Shown one piece after another: positions 13,427 to 22,231 of a stretch of DNA of 22,827 nt. The translations under genes were made by a program, and so were the position numbers. Numbering within the stretch: position 1 is the stretch's first letter; every line of letters begins with the position of its first letter. The notes beneath the pieces are model-generated. The model ran no database searches. It was not told the DNA's origin and was given only the letters and a program-made list of their open reading frames with translations. The DNA is from Bacillota bacterium (GTDB lineage: Bacteria > Bacillota > Clostridia > Acetivibrionales > DSM-1351). Where the stretch lies: the NCBI GenBank assembly GCA_023398105.1, contig JAEWST010000115.1:1-22827 (forward strand), given 5' to 3'.

Positions 13427-14731
13427 TTACAAATCCAAACTTTTATATACTTGTTTTTTTGAATTCCATACACTTACCGAAAAACCTACTACACCTGTAA
13501 TCAAAAATATCACTGCCATTCCAGACCCTTTTCCAGTTCCAACAAGACTTGAAAGGATTTGTTGAATAGAAGAAACCGTTAGCATAAAGGGCTCAAAAAT
13601 ATGGTCTGCCAAAAATCCACCAAGAAAAAGTCCAATGGGGATAGTAATAAATTGAAAAGTATCACGAGTAGAGAAAACCCTCCCTTGCATTTCTATCGGT
13701 ACTTTTGTTCGCATAATAGTAGTTAAATTCGCATTTAAAAAAGGCAATGGCAAATTCCCAGCAAAAGCGGCAAAAACCCATATTTCAACATTTCTACCTA
13801 TGCCCCATAATAAATCACACAATAAAAATGAAATTGCGCAGGAAAGAAAAATTACTTTTGTTTTGATCTTTGCAGGCTTTACTAATGTCACTAAAATACT
13901 TCCGACAAGAGCTCCAATACCTATTGAAGAAGATACCATTCCAAGTGTTACCTGATTATTACCTGTTCTAGCAAGTATCATTGCAGGCAATATCCCATTT
14001 CCTGCCATAGAGGCTAAGAGATTGATAAAAGAAAAGAACATTATTATTTTCCATATGGGCTTGTGCTCTCTTAAAAAACGTAGACCCGTAAGGCAGCTTT
14101 TAACAATTGTTTCTTCATTTTTCGCATTGTTCACTGGCACAGCAGGTATTTTTATGAATATCAGAAGTACTGCAAATGCAATAGCAAAAGTTAATAAATC
14201 AATACATAAAACAGTCTGGATTCCGCTAAAAGCAAGAACCGCCGTTGCAAGAGCAGGGGTTAAAATTGTAACAAGAGAATTTGAAAATGCCTGCATTCCA
14301 CTTGCGACTTGTGCGTATATAATGTTCCTTTGGAGTAATAAGCGATACAGCAACATATGTAGCAGGATTTTGGAAAGCATTCATAAAACTGAGGATAAAA
14401 TTGATTACATATAAATGCCAAATTTTTAATTGCCTGTGCTATAAAGTAAGAGTACTGTAGATATTCCTAATGCTGCAGCATAATCACTAACCAACATGAT
14501 TTTCTTTTTATTCCACCTATCTGCAAGTGTTCCAGCTATAAAGCAAAGTAATATAGATGGTAAATAAGAACAAACTGAAAGCAGTGCAATACTTGACGCC
14601 GTACCCTGCTGTTTGTATGCCCAAATTATTAGTGTAAAATTGGTCATAGCAGTACCAAGGGAAGAAATGGCTTGACTCCCTCAAAGAATTAGAAAACTTC
14701 GTAACTCAAATAGTTTATTTAATTGTCTCAT
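13427..14731 (-). pseudogene. MFS efflux transporter, broken by a stop and two frameshifts
   Basis: This is a 12-helix major facilitator exporter of the drug/macrolide-efflux or siderophore-exporter type. The original frame starts at ATG 14731 (GGAG seven bases before it) with MRQLNKLFELRSFLIL, then TGA at 14683-14681 where relatives have the tryptophan of LWGSQ. It continues through GSQAISSLGTAMTNF and the loop motif AGTLADRWNKKKIM. Frame changes occur near 14431-14436 (before QLKIWHLYVINF) and about 14301-14330 (between TPKEHYIR and ASGMQAFSN). The remainder to 13427 is intact, including IPIGLFLGGFLADHIF. TGA is an ordinary stop in neighbouring genes, so recoding is not supported. The gene is almost certainly non-functional. 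Confidence 0.85.
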
Positions 14732-15005
14732 GACTTTGCTCCTTAATTTTTATATTTATATTAAGTTCTGCACAGTCCAATTTTAGTCGATTATTTACAG
14801 CTCCATTCATTTCCGCCCTAAATCAGACCCCTCATGGAGCAAAAACAATGCAAAGTGGGAAATTAATATTCATATCGTGCACCTCGTAGTAATTTTTATT
14901 TTGTGTTATACCCATAGTAAGTATAAACCTAACTAATATCTAAAAAGCAATTAATATTCTAATACTGGCAAGAAAATCTTTTGTCAAAAAAACTCTATGA
15001 AAAAG

Positions 15006-15752
15006 TCACTGAAATTGCCTAATTATCATATTGTTAGAATTTAAAAGGATTGTAAAAAAGTCAGTCAATTTCTCCTTAAGTTTTTTCATTTTCTTAGGTG
15101 GATTTTGAGGAATTTTCACCAATTTTTGTTTTGAATTTATTGTGCCCTGCTGAATTTGTGAACCAGTCACAGAGTCAAGAAAGATACTAATGTAATTTAC
15201 TATTTGAGGTTCACTCTGTGCTTTAAATTTTTCTTCATTGGTAAACTCTAATCCTTCACCTAATATTCCGTTCTCTTCCAATGTAATAGCCCAATCAAGT
15301 ATTTTAGTTTGGATTTGCTCAATTATATTACTTATTTCACTCTTAGAAATAAGTATTCGATAGATTGTATTAATTCCTAATTTTTTATCTAAATATGCTT
15401 TAAATTCATTACCATCAATTCCTATTTCTTCATTATTAGTATTTACACTTAATAAGCCATTTAGAGCCGATATAGGTTGTAAAAACGCTCTGCTATTAAG
15501 CCGTAATTTATTGTTTAAAATATGAATATCATCCCATACCCCAATAGAATGTTGCCTTTGTAGTGTTCCACTTATATTTCTATACTCAGGTATTTTATTA
15601 ATATCTTTATATCCGTATAATTCATTGTTTATCCATTCCTGAAATTCTTTTAAATCTAATTTTCTTGCTATAAGAAATGATTTTCTTAAAAGTGCAAGTA
15701 TATCTGCATTGCTTTTTAAAGCTTCTTCTTGTAGTTCTTTTACTATAGCCAA
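15006..15752 (-). CDS. AbiTii-domain abortive infection protein
   Basis: This protein of about 248 residues has an N-terminal AbiTii domain: a helical start, ALLRKSFLIARKLDLKEFQEW (about 20-40, read in two parts), NNELYGY and IPEYRN (about 54-59). AbiTii is one half of the lactococcal AbiT phage-abortion system; its biochemical activity is unknown. A linker near residues 194-209 carries SVTGSQIQQGTINSKQ, almost the same as a motif in the upstream partner, followed by a basic tail (PPKKMKKLKEKL). An upstream in-frame TTG (15770) is possible, but TTG 15752 lies 6 bases after GGAGG, so I chose it. It directly follows the partner gene (15-base gap to the chosen start), so the two form one operon. 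Confidence 0.8.
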   Translation of the reverse strand: MAIVKELQEEALKSNADILALLRKSFLIARKLDLKEFQEWINNELYGYKDINKIPEYRNISGTLQRQHSIGVWDDIHILNNKLRLNSRAFLQPISALNGLLSVNTNNEEIGIDGNEFKAYLDKKLGINTIYRILISKSEISNIIEQIQTKILDWAITLEENGILGEGLEFTNEEKFKAQSEPQIVNYISIFLDSVTGSQIQQGTINSKQKLVKIPQNPPKKMKKLKEKLTDFFTILLNSNNMIIRQFQ

Positions 15753-15766
15753 AGCACATCCTCCTA

Positions 15767-16617
15767 TCAAATTGGTAACTTAGCTAGTAATCCACATATA
15801 CCAGTAGCTATAATGCTTCCACTAATGCCAATAGTTAAATCTCTTAGAACAGTCAATGCTTTCTTGATTATAGTTGGTTCTTCCTCTCTATGTACCATTT
15901 GAATTGTTTCTGATACAATCATTTTAACCTGTTCTGCTTTGTCTGCAAAATCTTCAAGGAACTCATTAGAATTCGTTGTTTTTTGTATTTTGGTTAGCAC
16001 TTCCATTACTTTGTCATAATCAAAATTGTTTTCAACCGTCATTGTTTGACTTGAATTTATAGTTCCTTGCTGTATCTGTGAACCTGAAACACTTCCACTA
16101 ATACTCATATTATTGTTTATAACTTGTCCTTTTTCCATATAGTCCTCCAATCTGTATGCAGCATTATCAGCATCCTGCATTGTAACAAAATAATCTCTTC
16201 CCTTTCCATAAACCTCTTCTGCAACTCTAAAATCTGGGTTTCCATAATCTTTCCATGAATATTCAGCTTTATAGGTCTTACCATATTCATGGTTATATTC
16301 TACAGACTTTCTTCCAATATTTCTAAGTAAAACAACTTCTTTTTCAGTTATACAATTATTCTCAACAGCTTTTTTAACTAAATTTAAATCATATATAATT
16401 GTGTCAAAATAAGATATAGTTGTAAGTATTGTCATTTGAAAATCAAAAGGTATCTTGCTCCAAAAACAGCTAGTATGTAACTTCTCTTTTTGCTTTAATA
16501 TAAAAGCTTTTGTATTAGCAGTATAATCTATCCATGCATCTATGTCGCTTAATATAATATATCAAGTAAAGATTATTCTTCATATGATGTAGCTCCCCCA
16601 ATAAATCCCTGTGCCAT
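15767..16617 (-). pseudogene. AbiTii partner protein with shared motif and C-terminal membrane helix; 5' end disrupted
   Basis: The intact part (ATG 16435 onward) encodes 222 residues, but coding sequence continues upstream in the same frame (SDIDAWIDYTANTKAF... to WSKIPFDFQ) and ATG 16435 has no ribosome-binding site. The likely original start is ATG 16617, seven bases after GGGGAGG, encoding MAQGFIGGATSYEE. Two small tandem duplications interrupt it: AATAAT gives a TAA stop at 16575-16573, and ATATTATATT (about 16554-16563) shifts the frame. Removing one copy of each restores a 280-residue protein. Residues 115-130 of the 222-residue numbering are SVSGSQIQQGTINSSQ; a helical segment and a Gly-rich hydrophobic helix (198-218) follow. 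No named family is recognised. It may be dead, or revertible. Confidence 0.72.
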
Positions 16618-16732
16618 GTTTCTGCCCTCCCCAACATTAATTACCTTATAACACCATAAACATATTAATATTTCTGTGTGTTAGGGACAAAATTTCATTT
16701 TATGAGAGTTACTTTTTTAATAAAACAAAAAA

Positions 16733-16762
16733 ATAGGAACATCGTAATAACAACATTCCTAT
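16733..16762 (-). terminator. Terminator of the AIPR gene
   Basis: Stem ATAGGAA/TTCCTAT encloses a 16-base loop. On the minus strand the stem is followed by TTTTTTTGTTTTATT, a good U-tract. It lies about 90 bp beyond the AIPR stop. Confidence 0.7.
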
Positions 16763-16849
16763 AATGTTAACACCTATTAAATTTATTACTCTTAAAAAAC
16801 GGTACAATTTCCTAAGTTTATTTCAAAAATAATTTTCCAACATCTCTCC

Positions 16850-18544
16850 TCAAAAAAGCTTTGGAGGGTTTTTTAAGTATTTTTCAATAATATCAAATCT
16901 TCTAAAAACCGCTGCTATAGTTCGTCCATCTATTAGATTTAGAGAATCGTTTATATAACTAAGACTCTCATGCATACACTTACGTAAGAAAACCTCACAT
17001 GAATTATAGAGTTCCTCTTTTTTATTATCAAACATTTCTTTTGCCATTAAAAAATTTCTATGGGTTAATTGCTCTAAAGTTATATTTAACATCATAAGTA
17101 ATTGCTTTCCCATTAACATTGCCATGAAATACTGACCAAATTTTCTAAAGGCCTGAATCTCTAGGTCGCTTGAATACTTCTTTCTATTATTGTCACAATA
17201 GCGGAATATCAAAACAGCAATAGTCATTTGAGCCGCATTAAGGTTAGAAAATATTGTATCATAATATATATTGAAAAGCTCATGCTTTCTGTGCTTTGCT
17301 AAATGAGGCTGCTCTCTCCAAATTGTGAAAACCGCTTCAGATGCTACCGAAGATGGAATAACATCTAGTCCGTTAAGCTTCCCTGATTGATTATCTCTTT
17401 TCCTTCTGTAAATATAACCCAACTGTTCTGCACCAAGTTCTAACTCTCTTTGCTCAGGTTCATTTGATTTCAAATCCCTAAAATCTACTGGATTTTGGCT
17501 ATTTGTAGCAAGCGTAATGTCTTGAATAACTCTTTCATCATTATTAACCTCATAAATACGTAAAAGCACCTCAACATTTTCAAAATCATTATCAGGGTTT
17601 TCATCAATTGTTTGAAATATTGTCTTACAAGTCTGACCCCCATTAATAATCTGAGCTTTATCAAGTTTCACTATCCAATTACTCTCCTGAAGATAATTTG
17701 CCCCAAATTTTTCACATATAATTGTGATACCGTTATTAAAAAAGAAAAAATTATTTCTATTATCACCATTAAGAAGTGTGTTCCTTATACCTTCATTTAC
17801 ATTGTTTCTGCCTAAATATTTGCGAATATTTTTTTCAAGTAATGAATCCCCATATTCCTTCATAAGCTTGTAAATTTCTGTAACGCATGTTCTGCCTATA
17901 ATTACTCTTTTATAGTTAAAATCTTCACTTATAGCTGTCCCTTTAAGCTGTATTGAAGTCTTTATATCTTTAGTTTTAATAGATCTTTTTATTATATCTT
18001 CATGATTGAAATGTTCAAATTCAACTTGATTCTGACCTTTAAAATTATTATCTATAAATTTTTGAGCAGAATTATCCCATATTAATCCATTATTAATACA
18101 AACAAATTTTACATAAGGAATATACCCATCCAAAATAAAAGAATTAATATCTGTCACAACTGCTCTGCTGTTTTCATTTAGCCTTAATTCTCGTTGCGGA
18201 TCAAAAACAGCTTTAATAGTATTAATAGCTTTTTCAATAGAGTTCGCTGGAAAATTAGAATCATTTTCCAAGTCTCTCTTATATTTCGTTTGAAATAATA
18301 TCACATTAAGTTGATAATCTTCTCCACTTTCAACATAAGCTGCATCAAATCCACCGTCATCTCCACCATCTGTCAAATACTGTATCGCATTTGATATATC
18401 AGTTTCGAGATATGCAGATATTGCTATTAATAGGAAAGCCTTAGATTTTTTCCTTTCCTCATCAGTAACATCATTAAAATATTCTGGATTTGCATTAATT
18501 AAGTTAATAATCTGATTATCTACTAATTGCTTAGAAATATTCAT
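16850..18544 (-). CDS. AIPR-family abortive phage resistance protein
   Basis: This 564-residue protein belongs to the AIPR family (abortive infection phage resistance). The family hallmark RNNFFFFNNGITIICE is at residues 263-278, followed by KAQIINGGQTCKTIFQ (296-311). The N-terminal part contains GGDDGGFDA (60-68) and LFQTKYKR (83-90). Asp67 with Gln85-x-Lys87 resembles the active site of Mrr-like PD-(D/E)xK nucleases, so nuclease activity is a reasonable inference, not shown here. AAAGGG lies about 11 bases before ATG 18544. It stands alone as a single-gene unit with its own terminator, next to the AbiTii pair, and adds to a defence cluster. Confidence 0.9.
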   Translation of the reverse strand: MNISKQLVDNQIINLINANPEYFNDVTDEERKKSKAFLLIAISAYLETDISNAIQYLTDGGDDGGFDAAYVESGEDYQLNVILFQTKYKRDLENDSNFPANSIEKAINTIKAVFDPQRELRLNENSRAVVTDINSFILDGYIPYVKFVCINNGLIWDNSAQKFIDNNFKGQNQVEFEHFNHEDIIKRSIKTKDIKTSIQLKGTAISEDFNYKRVIIGRTCVTEIYKLMKEYGDSLLEKNIRKYLGRNNVNEGIRNTLLNGDNRNNFFFFNNGITIICEKFGANYLQESNWIVKLDKAQIINGGQTCKTIFQTIDENPDNDFENVEVLLRIYEVNNDERVIQDITLATNSQNPVDFRDLKSNEPEQRELELGAEQLGYIYRRKRDNQSGKLNGLDVIPSSVASEAVFTIWREQPHLAKHRKHELFNIYYDTIFSNLNAAQMTIAVLIFRYCDNNRKKYSSDLEIQAFRKFGQYFMAMLMGKQLLMMLNITLEQLTHRNFLMAKEMFDNKKEELYNSCEVFLRKCMHESLSYINDSLNLIDGRTIAAVFRRFDIIEKYLKNPPKLF

Positions 18545-18935
18545 ATTCTTAATTTCCCTTTCAGCCTAGTCAAAAAATTGATATGTATTTAGTTTAACCT
18601 AAATAGTTGCTTATGACAAATGTTTACTGCGATTTCATATAACTAAATAAATATTTCCCACCGTTTCCCCACCAAAACTAAATATACGTTTTAATAAACA
18701 AAATACACCTCCAAAACCAGTCTAGTGAACAATGGCTATAAGCCTTTATTCCAAAGTATTCTCGATAATGAGAATTGTATTTTTTCATATCATTCTATAT
18801 TTTCATTATCCAAAACATCTCTTCAAAAGCCCTCTGAAGCCTGCCCTATAGCAAATAGGGGAGTGCTAGTAGTATTATTCTTTATATAATGAATATACTC
18901 CTCCTATCTACTCCCAAGTTTAAAAGCTGGATAAT
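18545..18935. other. Intergenic region between nadE and the AIPR gene
   Basis: This 391-bp stretch has no gene. It holds the AIPR leader (18545-18620), a plus-strand hairpin ATTCTC/GAGAAT followed by TGTATTTTTT (18758-18785) and a CCCTAT/ATAGGG stem (18844-18860) lying beyond the end of nadE. Neither hairpin is a convincing terminator for nadE on the minus strand. Confidence 0.5.
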
Positions 18936-19670
18936 TTAAGTCATCTGAAACGCTGGCATAGGATTTAGCTTGTGTAGATTTAACTGGTGTAACCGGTCGA
19001 TTTTTTCTTTGATTTTATCGTCCTCACATATACCTTCACGAATATATTTGTCTAGTATTGCATATGTGAATCCGAGATTATCTTCATCTGATTTGCCACA
19101 TAAGCCGTCAATCGGTGTTTTATCTACAAACTTTGAAGGTAGCCCAAGTTCTCGACCAACGGCCTTAACTTCGGTTACAGTGAGGTTAGCAAGTGGGCTG
19201 AAATCTCCTGCCCCATCTCCGAATTTAGTGGCATATCCTACCCAATCTTCACTGAGGTTACAGGTGTTTGCCACACGCCCGCCCACAATTCCCGATACAG
19301 CATATAGCACTGACATGCGAATACGTGCAGGTGTGTTGAAGGTGGCAATATTGTTCAGCTTTAAACCAGATTTCTCTATTTCGGTGTATAGTTCATTCAC
19401 CGAATTTTTAATATCAACTTCAATATTGGGAATATCTAGAACTTTGCAAAGCTCCCGTGACACATTAATGTCGTGCTGTTCACCTTGAGGCATAAGTACA
19501 CCTAATACTCGGTCTTTACCAAGAGCTTCTACACATAGTGCCGCTACGATAGAGCTATCTTTACCACCGCTAATGCCTATAACAGCCTTTGTGTCCTCAG
19601 AACCATTATTCTTAAAGTAGTTTTTAACCCAAACTACTAATTCTTCTTTGATTTTTATAGAATTAAACAT
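18936..19670 (-). CDS. nadE: NH3-dependent NAD synthetase
   Basis: NadE converts nicotinic acid adenine dinucleotide to NAD with ATP and ammonia. The 244-residue protein has the ATP-pyrophosphatase P-loop SGGKDS (about 34-39) and the conserved AGDFSPLANLTVTEV and DGLCGKSDEDNLGFTY segments. No glutaminase domain is present, so ammonia is the nitrogen source. An upstream in-frame start at 19715 would add 15 residues lying in the macro-domain gene's 3' end; ATG 19670 gives the normal MFNSIKIKEELVVWV N-terminus with AAAGGA about 11 bases upstream. It begins one base after the stop of the macro-domain remnant and is the last gene of a five-gene NAD operon. Confidence 0.95.
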   Translation of the reverse strand: MFNSIKIKEELVVWVKNYFKNNGSEDTKAVIGISGGKDSSIVAALCVEALGKDRVLGVLMPQGEQHDINVSRELCKVLDIPNIEVDIKNSVNELYTEIEKSGLKLNNIATFNTPARIRMSVLYAVSGIVGGRVANTCNLSEDWVGYATKFGDGAGDFSPLANLTVTEVKAVGRELGLPSKFVDKTPIDGLCGKSDEDNLGFTYAILDKYIREGICEDDKIKEKIDRLHQLNLHKLNPMPAFQMT

Positions 19671-19671
19671 A

Positions 19672-19949
19672 TTAGTTTGCATCCTTTCTATATAGTACAA
19701 CATTATGGTGTACAAAAATTTCTTCTAACATAGCGTAAACCTTATTCCAGTCGCCCCCTCCACGATGACAACCCATTAAATAAGGCATAGCCAAATCTGT
19801 CCTGCACAAAAAGGTTGCAGATAACCTTACCATCAGGGCACTTAACGGGTAGAACTTTACCAAGTAGCTTCCCTTCATTTTTTGTGCATAAAAGTTTGTA
19901 TTCTTCATAAACCTGCCTCAAATAAATCTCCTTCAACTATCCTGACCAT
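19672..19949 (-). pseudogene. Macro-domain (ADP-ribose-binding) protein remnant with two internal deletions
   Basis: Three collinear pieces of one macro-domain protein are present in different frames. The first, MVRIVEGDLFEA, starts at ATG 19949 behind GGAGG. The second is QVYEEYKLLC...LLGKVLPV...ICNLFVQDRFGY. The third, AMPYLMGCHRGGGDWNKVYAMLEEIF, runs to VVLYRKDAN. Macro domains of this group are about 140-160 residues; here roughly 30 residues are missing between pieces one and two (including the expected VNCxGVMGSG ADP-ribose loop) and a longer block between two and three. Junction bases are shared (GCAG near 19913; GGCTATGCC near 19785), as expected for microhomology deletions. The ATG overlaps the upstream stop (TAATG), so the ancestral gene belonged to the NAD operon. 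Probably non-functional. Confidence 0.78.
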
Positions 19950-21430
19950 TAAAAACCTCCATTGTGTAATATGTTTCGTATCTCCATCAAGGACTGTTCT
20001 TTAATCATTTTACCGTTTCTAAATATAGGTTCTAATAAATTTTGCTCGACACTTGTAATGGTGTTTGAATCAAACCCATCATTATAATCAAGCTCTCCAT
20101 TTGTATTGCGGTAAACTGCACACATTCCACGCTGTGACTTTTTAAAGTTGCCAGTATCGGTTTTGGGGTCTTTGAAAATCTGTATGGGTTTACCATTCAC
20201 CTCACAGTAAGTCGCTTTAATGGCAATGCCGAAAGTATCTCTGGTATAGGGTTTTAATTCATCGTCCTGTTCCAAGCATTGCATAGAAAAACTGCCAACG
20301 CCAAGCAGAACATTGCTACATGAAAATCCGTTCTCTACAAGGATTTTATAGATGCTTTCTGCTCTCTGTGGTGTAATACTGTCACCATAAATCACTTTTA
20401 TATGAGAGTCAAGAACCTTAAAACCTTTAGAATTTATAGTACCACCAAATTGCTCCCACAGGTGTTTAACGGTATCAGTGGTGATTTCTACTGGGTCACC
20501 GCTGTCGCCACGTACTCCGATATATCCGCCATGCCGCAATATATCTTCTTTACATTCAGGCAGGATATTATCAACCATATTCCAGTAATCATAGCTGTCA
20601 GACACCATGCTGAAGCCATTGTTTGGGTAAATTTCATTTAGTAATCTTTTTACCATAGATATTTCGTCACCATCAACAGCATAGTTACTGTTCATAACAG
20701 AATGTTCAGTGGAAATGGCACCAAAGGCTACACTGTCTTTTGTACAGTCACAGTTATAATAGTTTTCAAGATACAAAATTGCTGGAACAGTTGCAGTATT
20801 GAGAAAAGAGAGACAAAATCCTGCGCTGGATTTAATTGCGCTTTCGCAGCTTTCCTGCCCACGCATACTGAAATCCCCTAAAGCTCGGCTACGGTCAATG
20901 TTATCATCTACACTGATATCAAAATATTTGTTTACAATCTGCCTATAGCGGTATCCTACATTCGCAGAAACTTGTGCGTGCCATAATGAACAACTAAGTG
21001 CAGTTTCCAGTGTATTGACTAGCCAAGCAAAATCTTCGAGTGTATTGGTAATTTCGAACATAGGCACTTTAATCGGAACTCGTGTGCCTTCTGCAACCGC
21101 TTTGATTTCGATAGGTAAATAACCTAAATCGTGAAGTGCTTCAATTTTATCGTAATTAACAATGTTTTTGCCTAATGTGTTGTCTATAATGCGCTTATAC
21201 TGCGAAATAACTTTCTCTTTCGGCTTGTTAAAAAAATTATCATTAAAAGAATCTATAAGATATTCTTTGATAAAACCTTGTAATCCGAACATTACAAGCT
21301 TATCCTCGTCATTTAATCGGGACATACGAGGTGTGTAATAGGAAACAATTTTGGTTATGCCTTTTGGATATTGTTCATTATGGGTAGTTTTATAAAAATC
21401 CAGCAATAATAATGGGTTTATATTAGTCAT
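19949..21430 (-). CDS. Nicotinamide/nicotinate phosphoribosyltransferase, NAMPT-like
   Basis: This 493-residue protein is of the NAMPT (NadV) type. Characteristic segments are LLLDFYKTTHNEQYP at the N-terminus, LGDFSMRGQESCESA (about 186-200), ISTEHSVMNSNYA near 240 (His equivalent to the phosphorylated histidine of NAMPT), GVRGDSGDPVEI (about 308-319) and IYGDSITPQRAESIY. It joins nicotinamide or nicotinate to PRPP, giving the mononucleotide. The length matches NAMPT, while ordinary bacterial PncB is shorter. Its start overlaps the PRPP-synthetase-like gene by 8 bases. With that partner it also resembles the phage NARP1 pair (Adps/Namat), in which the enzyme uses ADP-ribose pyrophosphate instead; sequence alone does not decide between substrates. 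Confidence 0.9.
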   Translation of the reverse strand: MTNINPLLLLDFYKTTHNEQYPKGITKIVSYYTPRMSRLNDEDKLVMFGLQGFIKEYLIDSFNDNFFNKPKEKVISQYKRIIDNTLGKNIVNYDKIEALHDLGYLPIEIKAVAEGTRVPIKVPMFEITNTLEDFAWLVNTLETALSCSLWHAQVSANVGYRYRQIVNKYFDISVDDNIDRSRALGDFSMRGQESCESAIKSSAGFCLSFLNTATVPAILYLENYYNCDCTKDSVAFGAISTEHSVMNSNYAVDGDEISMVKRLLNEIYPNNGFSMVSDSYDYWNMVDNILPECKEDILRHGGYIGVRGDSGDPVEITTDTVKHLWEQFGGTINSKGFKVLDSHIKVIYGDSITPQRAESIYKILVENGFSCSNVLLGVGSFSMQCLEQDDELKPYTRDTFGIAIKATYCEVNGKPIQIFKDPKTDTGNFKKSQRGMCAVYRNTNGELDYNDGFDSNTITSVEQNLLEPIFRNGKMIKEQSLMEIRNILHNGGF

Positions 21431-22220
21431 TATTTTCTTCTCCTATCATTTCTAATAATGGGTGTTGCCCTGTAAAAATGCTTTTGGTAGTATAGATTTT
21501 TTCAATAAGGCCGCTGCCTATTAACTCACCTTTAAGAATTGAATTTTCGCAATGTGAGATATATAAATATATTTTATCTGCACCCAGCTCTTTAAGTTTC
21601 TTTGCTGAATGAAGGAAAGTGCCGCCAAAACTTGAAATGTCGTCTACAATGAGTGCCTTAAATGGTGTTGAAGGTATCTCTCCGTGAACATCTAACCCCA
21701 AGATTTTGCCTGTACTCCATTCACGCTTCTTAATACCGAAAGCACACGGGAAGTTCAGTAACTCTGAATATCTTTTACAGCTACCTTCGTCAGGATAAAA
21801 TATTATATCACTATCAGTATTAAGCAATGTTTTTGTCAGTTTAGTAATAATAGGGGATATATCTTCTGAAACTACGTTATTTAGTAGTGCCAATGAAACA
21901 TTTGAGTGTGCATCACGAACAATAACCTTATCAAATTGCAAAGAGTTTATGAACGTACAAAAATATTTCAATGTGAATACCTCGGGCTGATTTTTCACTC
22001 TATCCATTCTGGCATGTGGAATATATGGCATTTTAAGAGTAATATGCTTTGCTAAGTACCGCTCCCTTAGATGCATTGTAATAAAATATAGTACCATTTC
22101 CTCATCTTTTTCAAACAGCCACTCAATTATCACTTCTTGATTATCAACCGACAAATCCAGTCTTAAGGTTTCGTCTGGAAAGCGATTGATTTCAAGTAGT
22201 TCTCCGTTGATTATAAACAT
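21423..22220 (-). CDS. Ribose-phosphate pyrophosphokinase-like protein (PRPP synthetase or Adps-like)
   Basis: This 265-residue protein has the PRPP synthetase fold: the MPYIPHARMDR loop (about 64-74), VIVRDAHSNVSLALL (about 99-113), FYPDEGSCKRYSEL (about 140-153) and the phosphoribosyl-type loop ALIVDDISSFGGTF (about 189-202). Housekeeping PRPP synthetases are about 310-320 residues, so this is a short, divergent version dedicated to the operon. It would supply PRPP to the downstream transferase; the phage NARP1 enzyme Adps, which pyrophosphorylates ADP-ribose, has the same annotation and partner, so that role is open. Its gene overlaps the transferase gene by 8 bases and starts 12 bases after the nicotinamidase stop. 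Confidence 0.88.
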   Translation of the reverse strand: MFIINGELLEINRFPDETLRLDLSVDNQEVIIEWLFEKDEEMVLYFITMHLRERYLAKHITLKMPYIPHARMDRVKNQPEVFTLKYFCTFINSLQFDKVIVRDAHSNVSLALLNNVVSEDISPIITKLTKTLLNTDSDIIFYPDEGSCKRYSELLNFPCAFGIKKREWSTGKILGLDVHGEIPSTPFKALIVDDISSFGGTFLHSAKKLKELGADKIYLYISHCENSILKGELIGSGLIEKIYTTKSIFTGQHPLLEMIGEENND

Positions 22221-22231
22221 ATTCTCAGCTC

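Noticed and set aside
14022..14414. Plus-strand frame opposite the MFS remnant
   Set aside because: It is a shadow of the transporter's reverse strand and has no start signal or domain.
14681..14683. TGA in the MFS gene read as tryptophan (code reassignment)
   Set aside because: TGA is the normal stop of neighbouring genes such as hgcA and the RloA-like gene, and the MFS gene also has frameshifts, so decay explains it.
14715..14810. 31-codon minus-strand frame (starts MNGAVNNRLK) upstream of the MFS remnant
   Set aside because: It has no clear ribosome-binding site, overlaps the start of the transporter gene and has no recognisable similarity.
18758..18775. Fur-box-like inverted repeat (ATTCTC/GAGAAT)
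   Set aside because: The dyad is only six bases per arm and no iron-related gene is adjacent; a weak hairpin is as likely.
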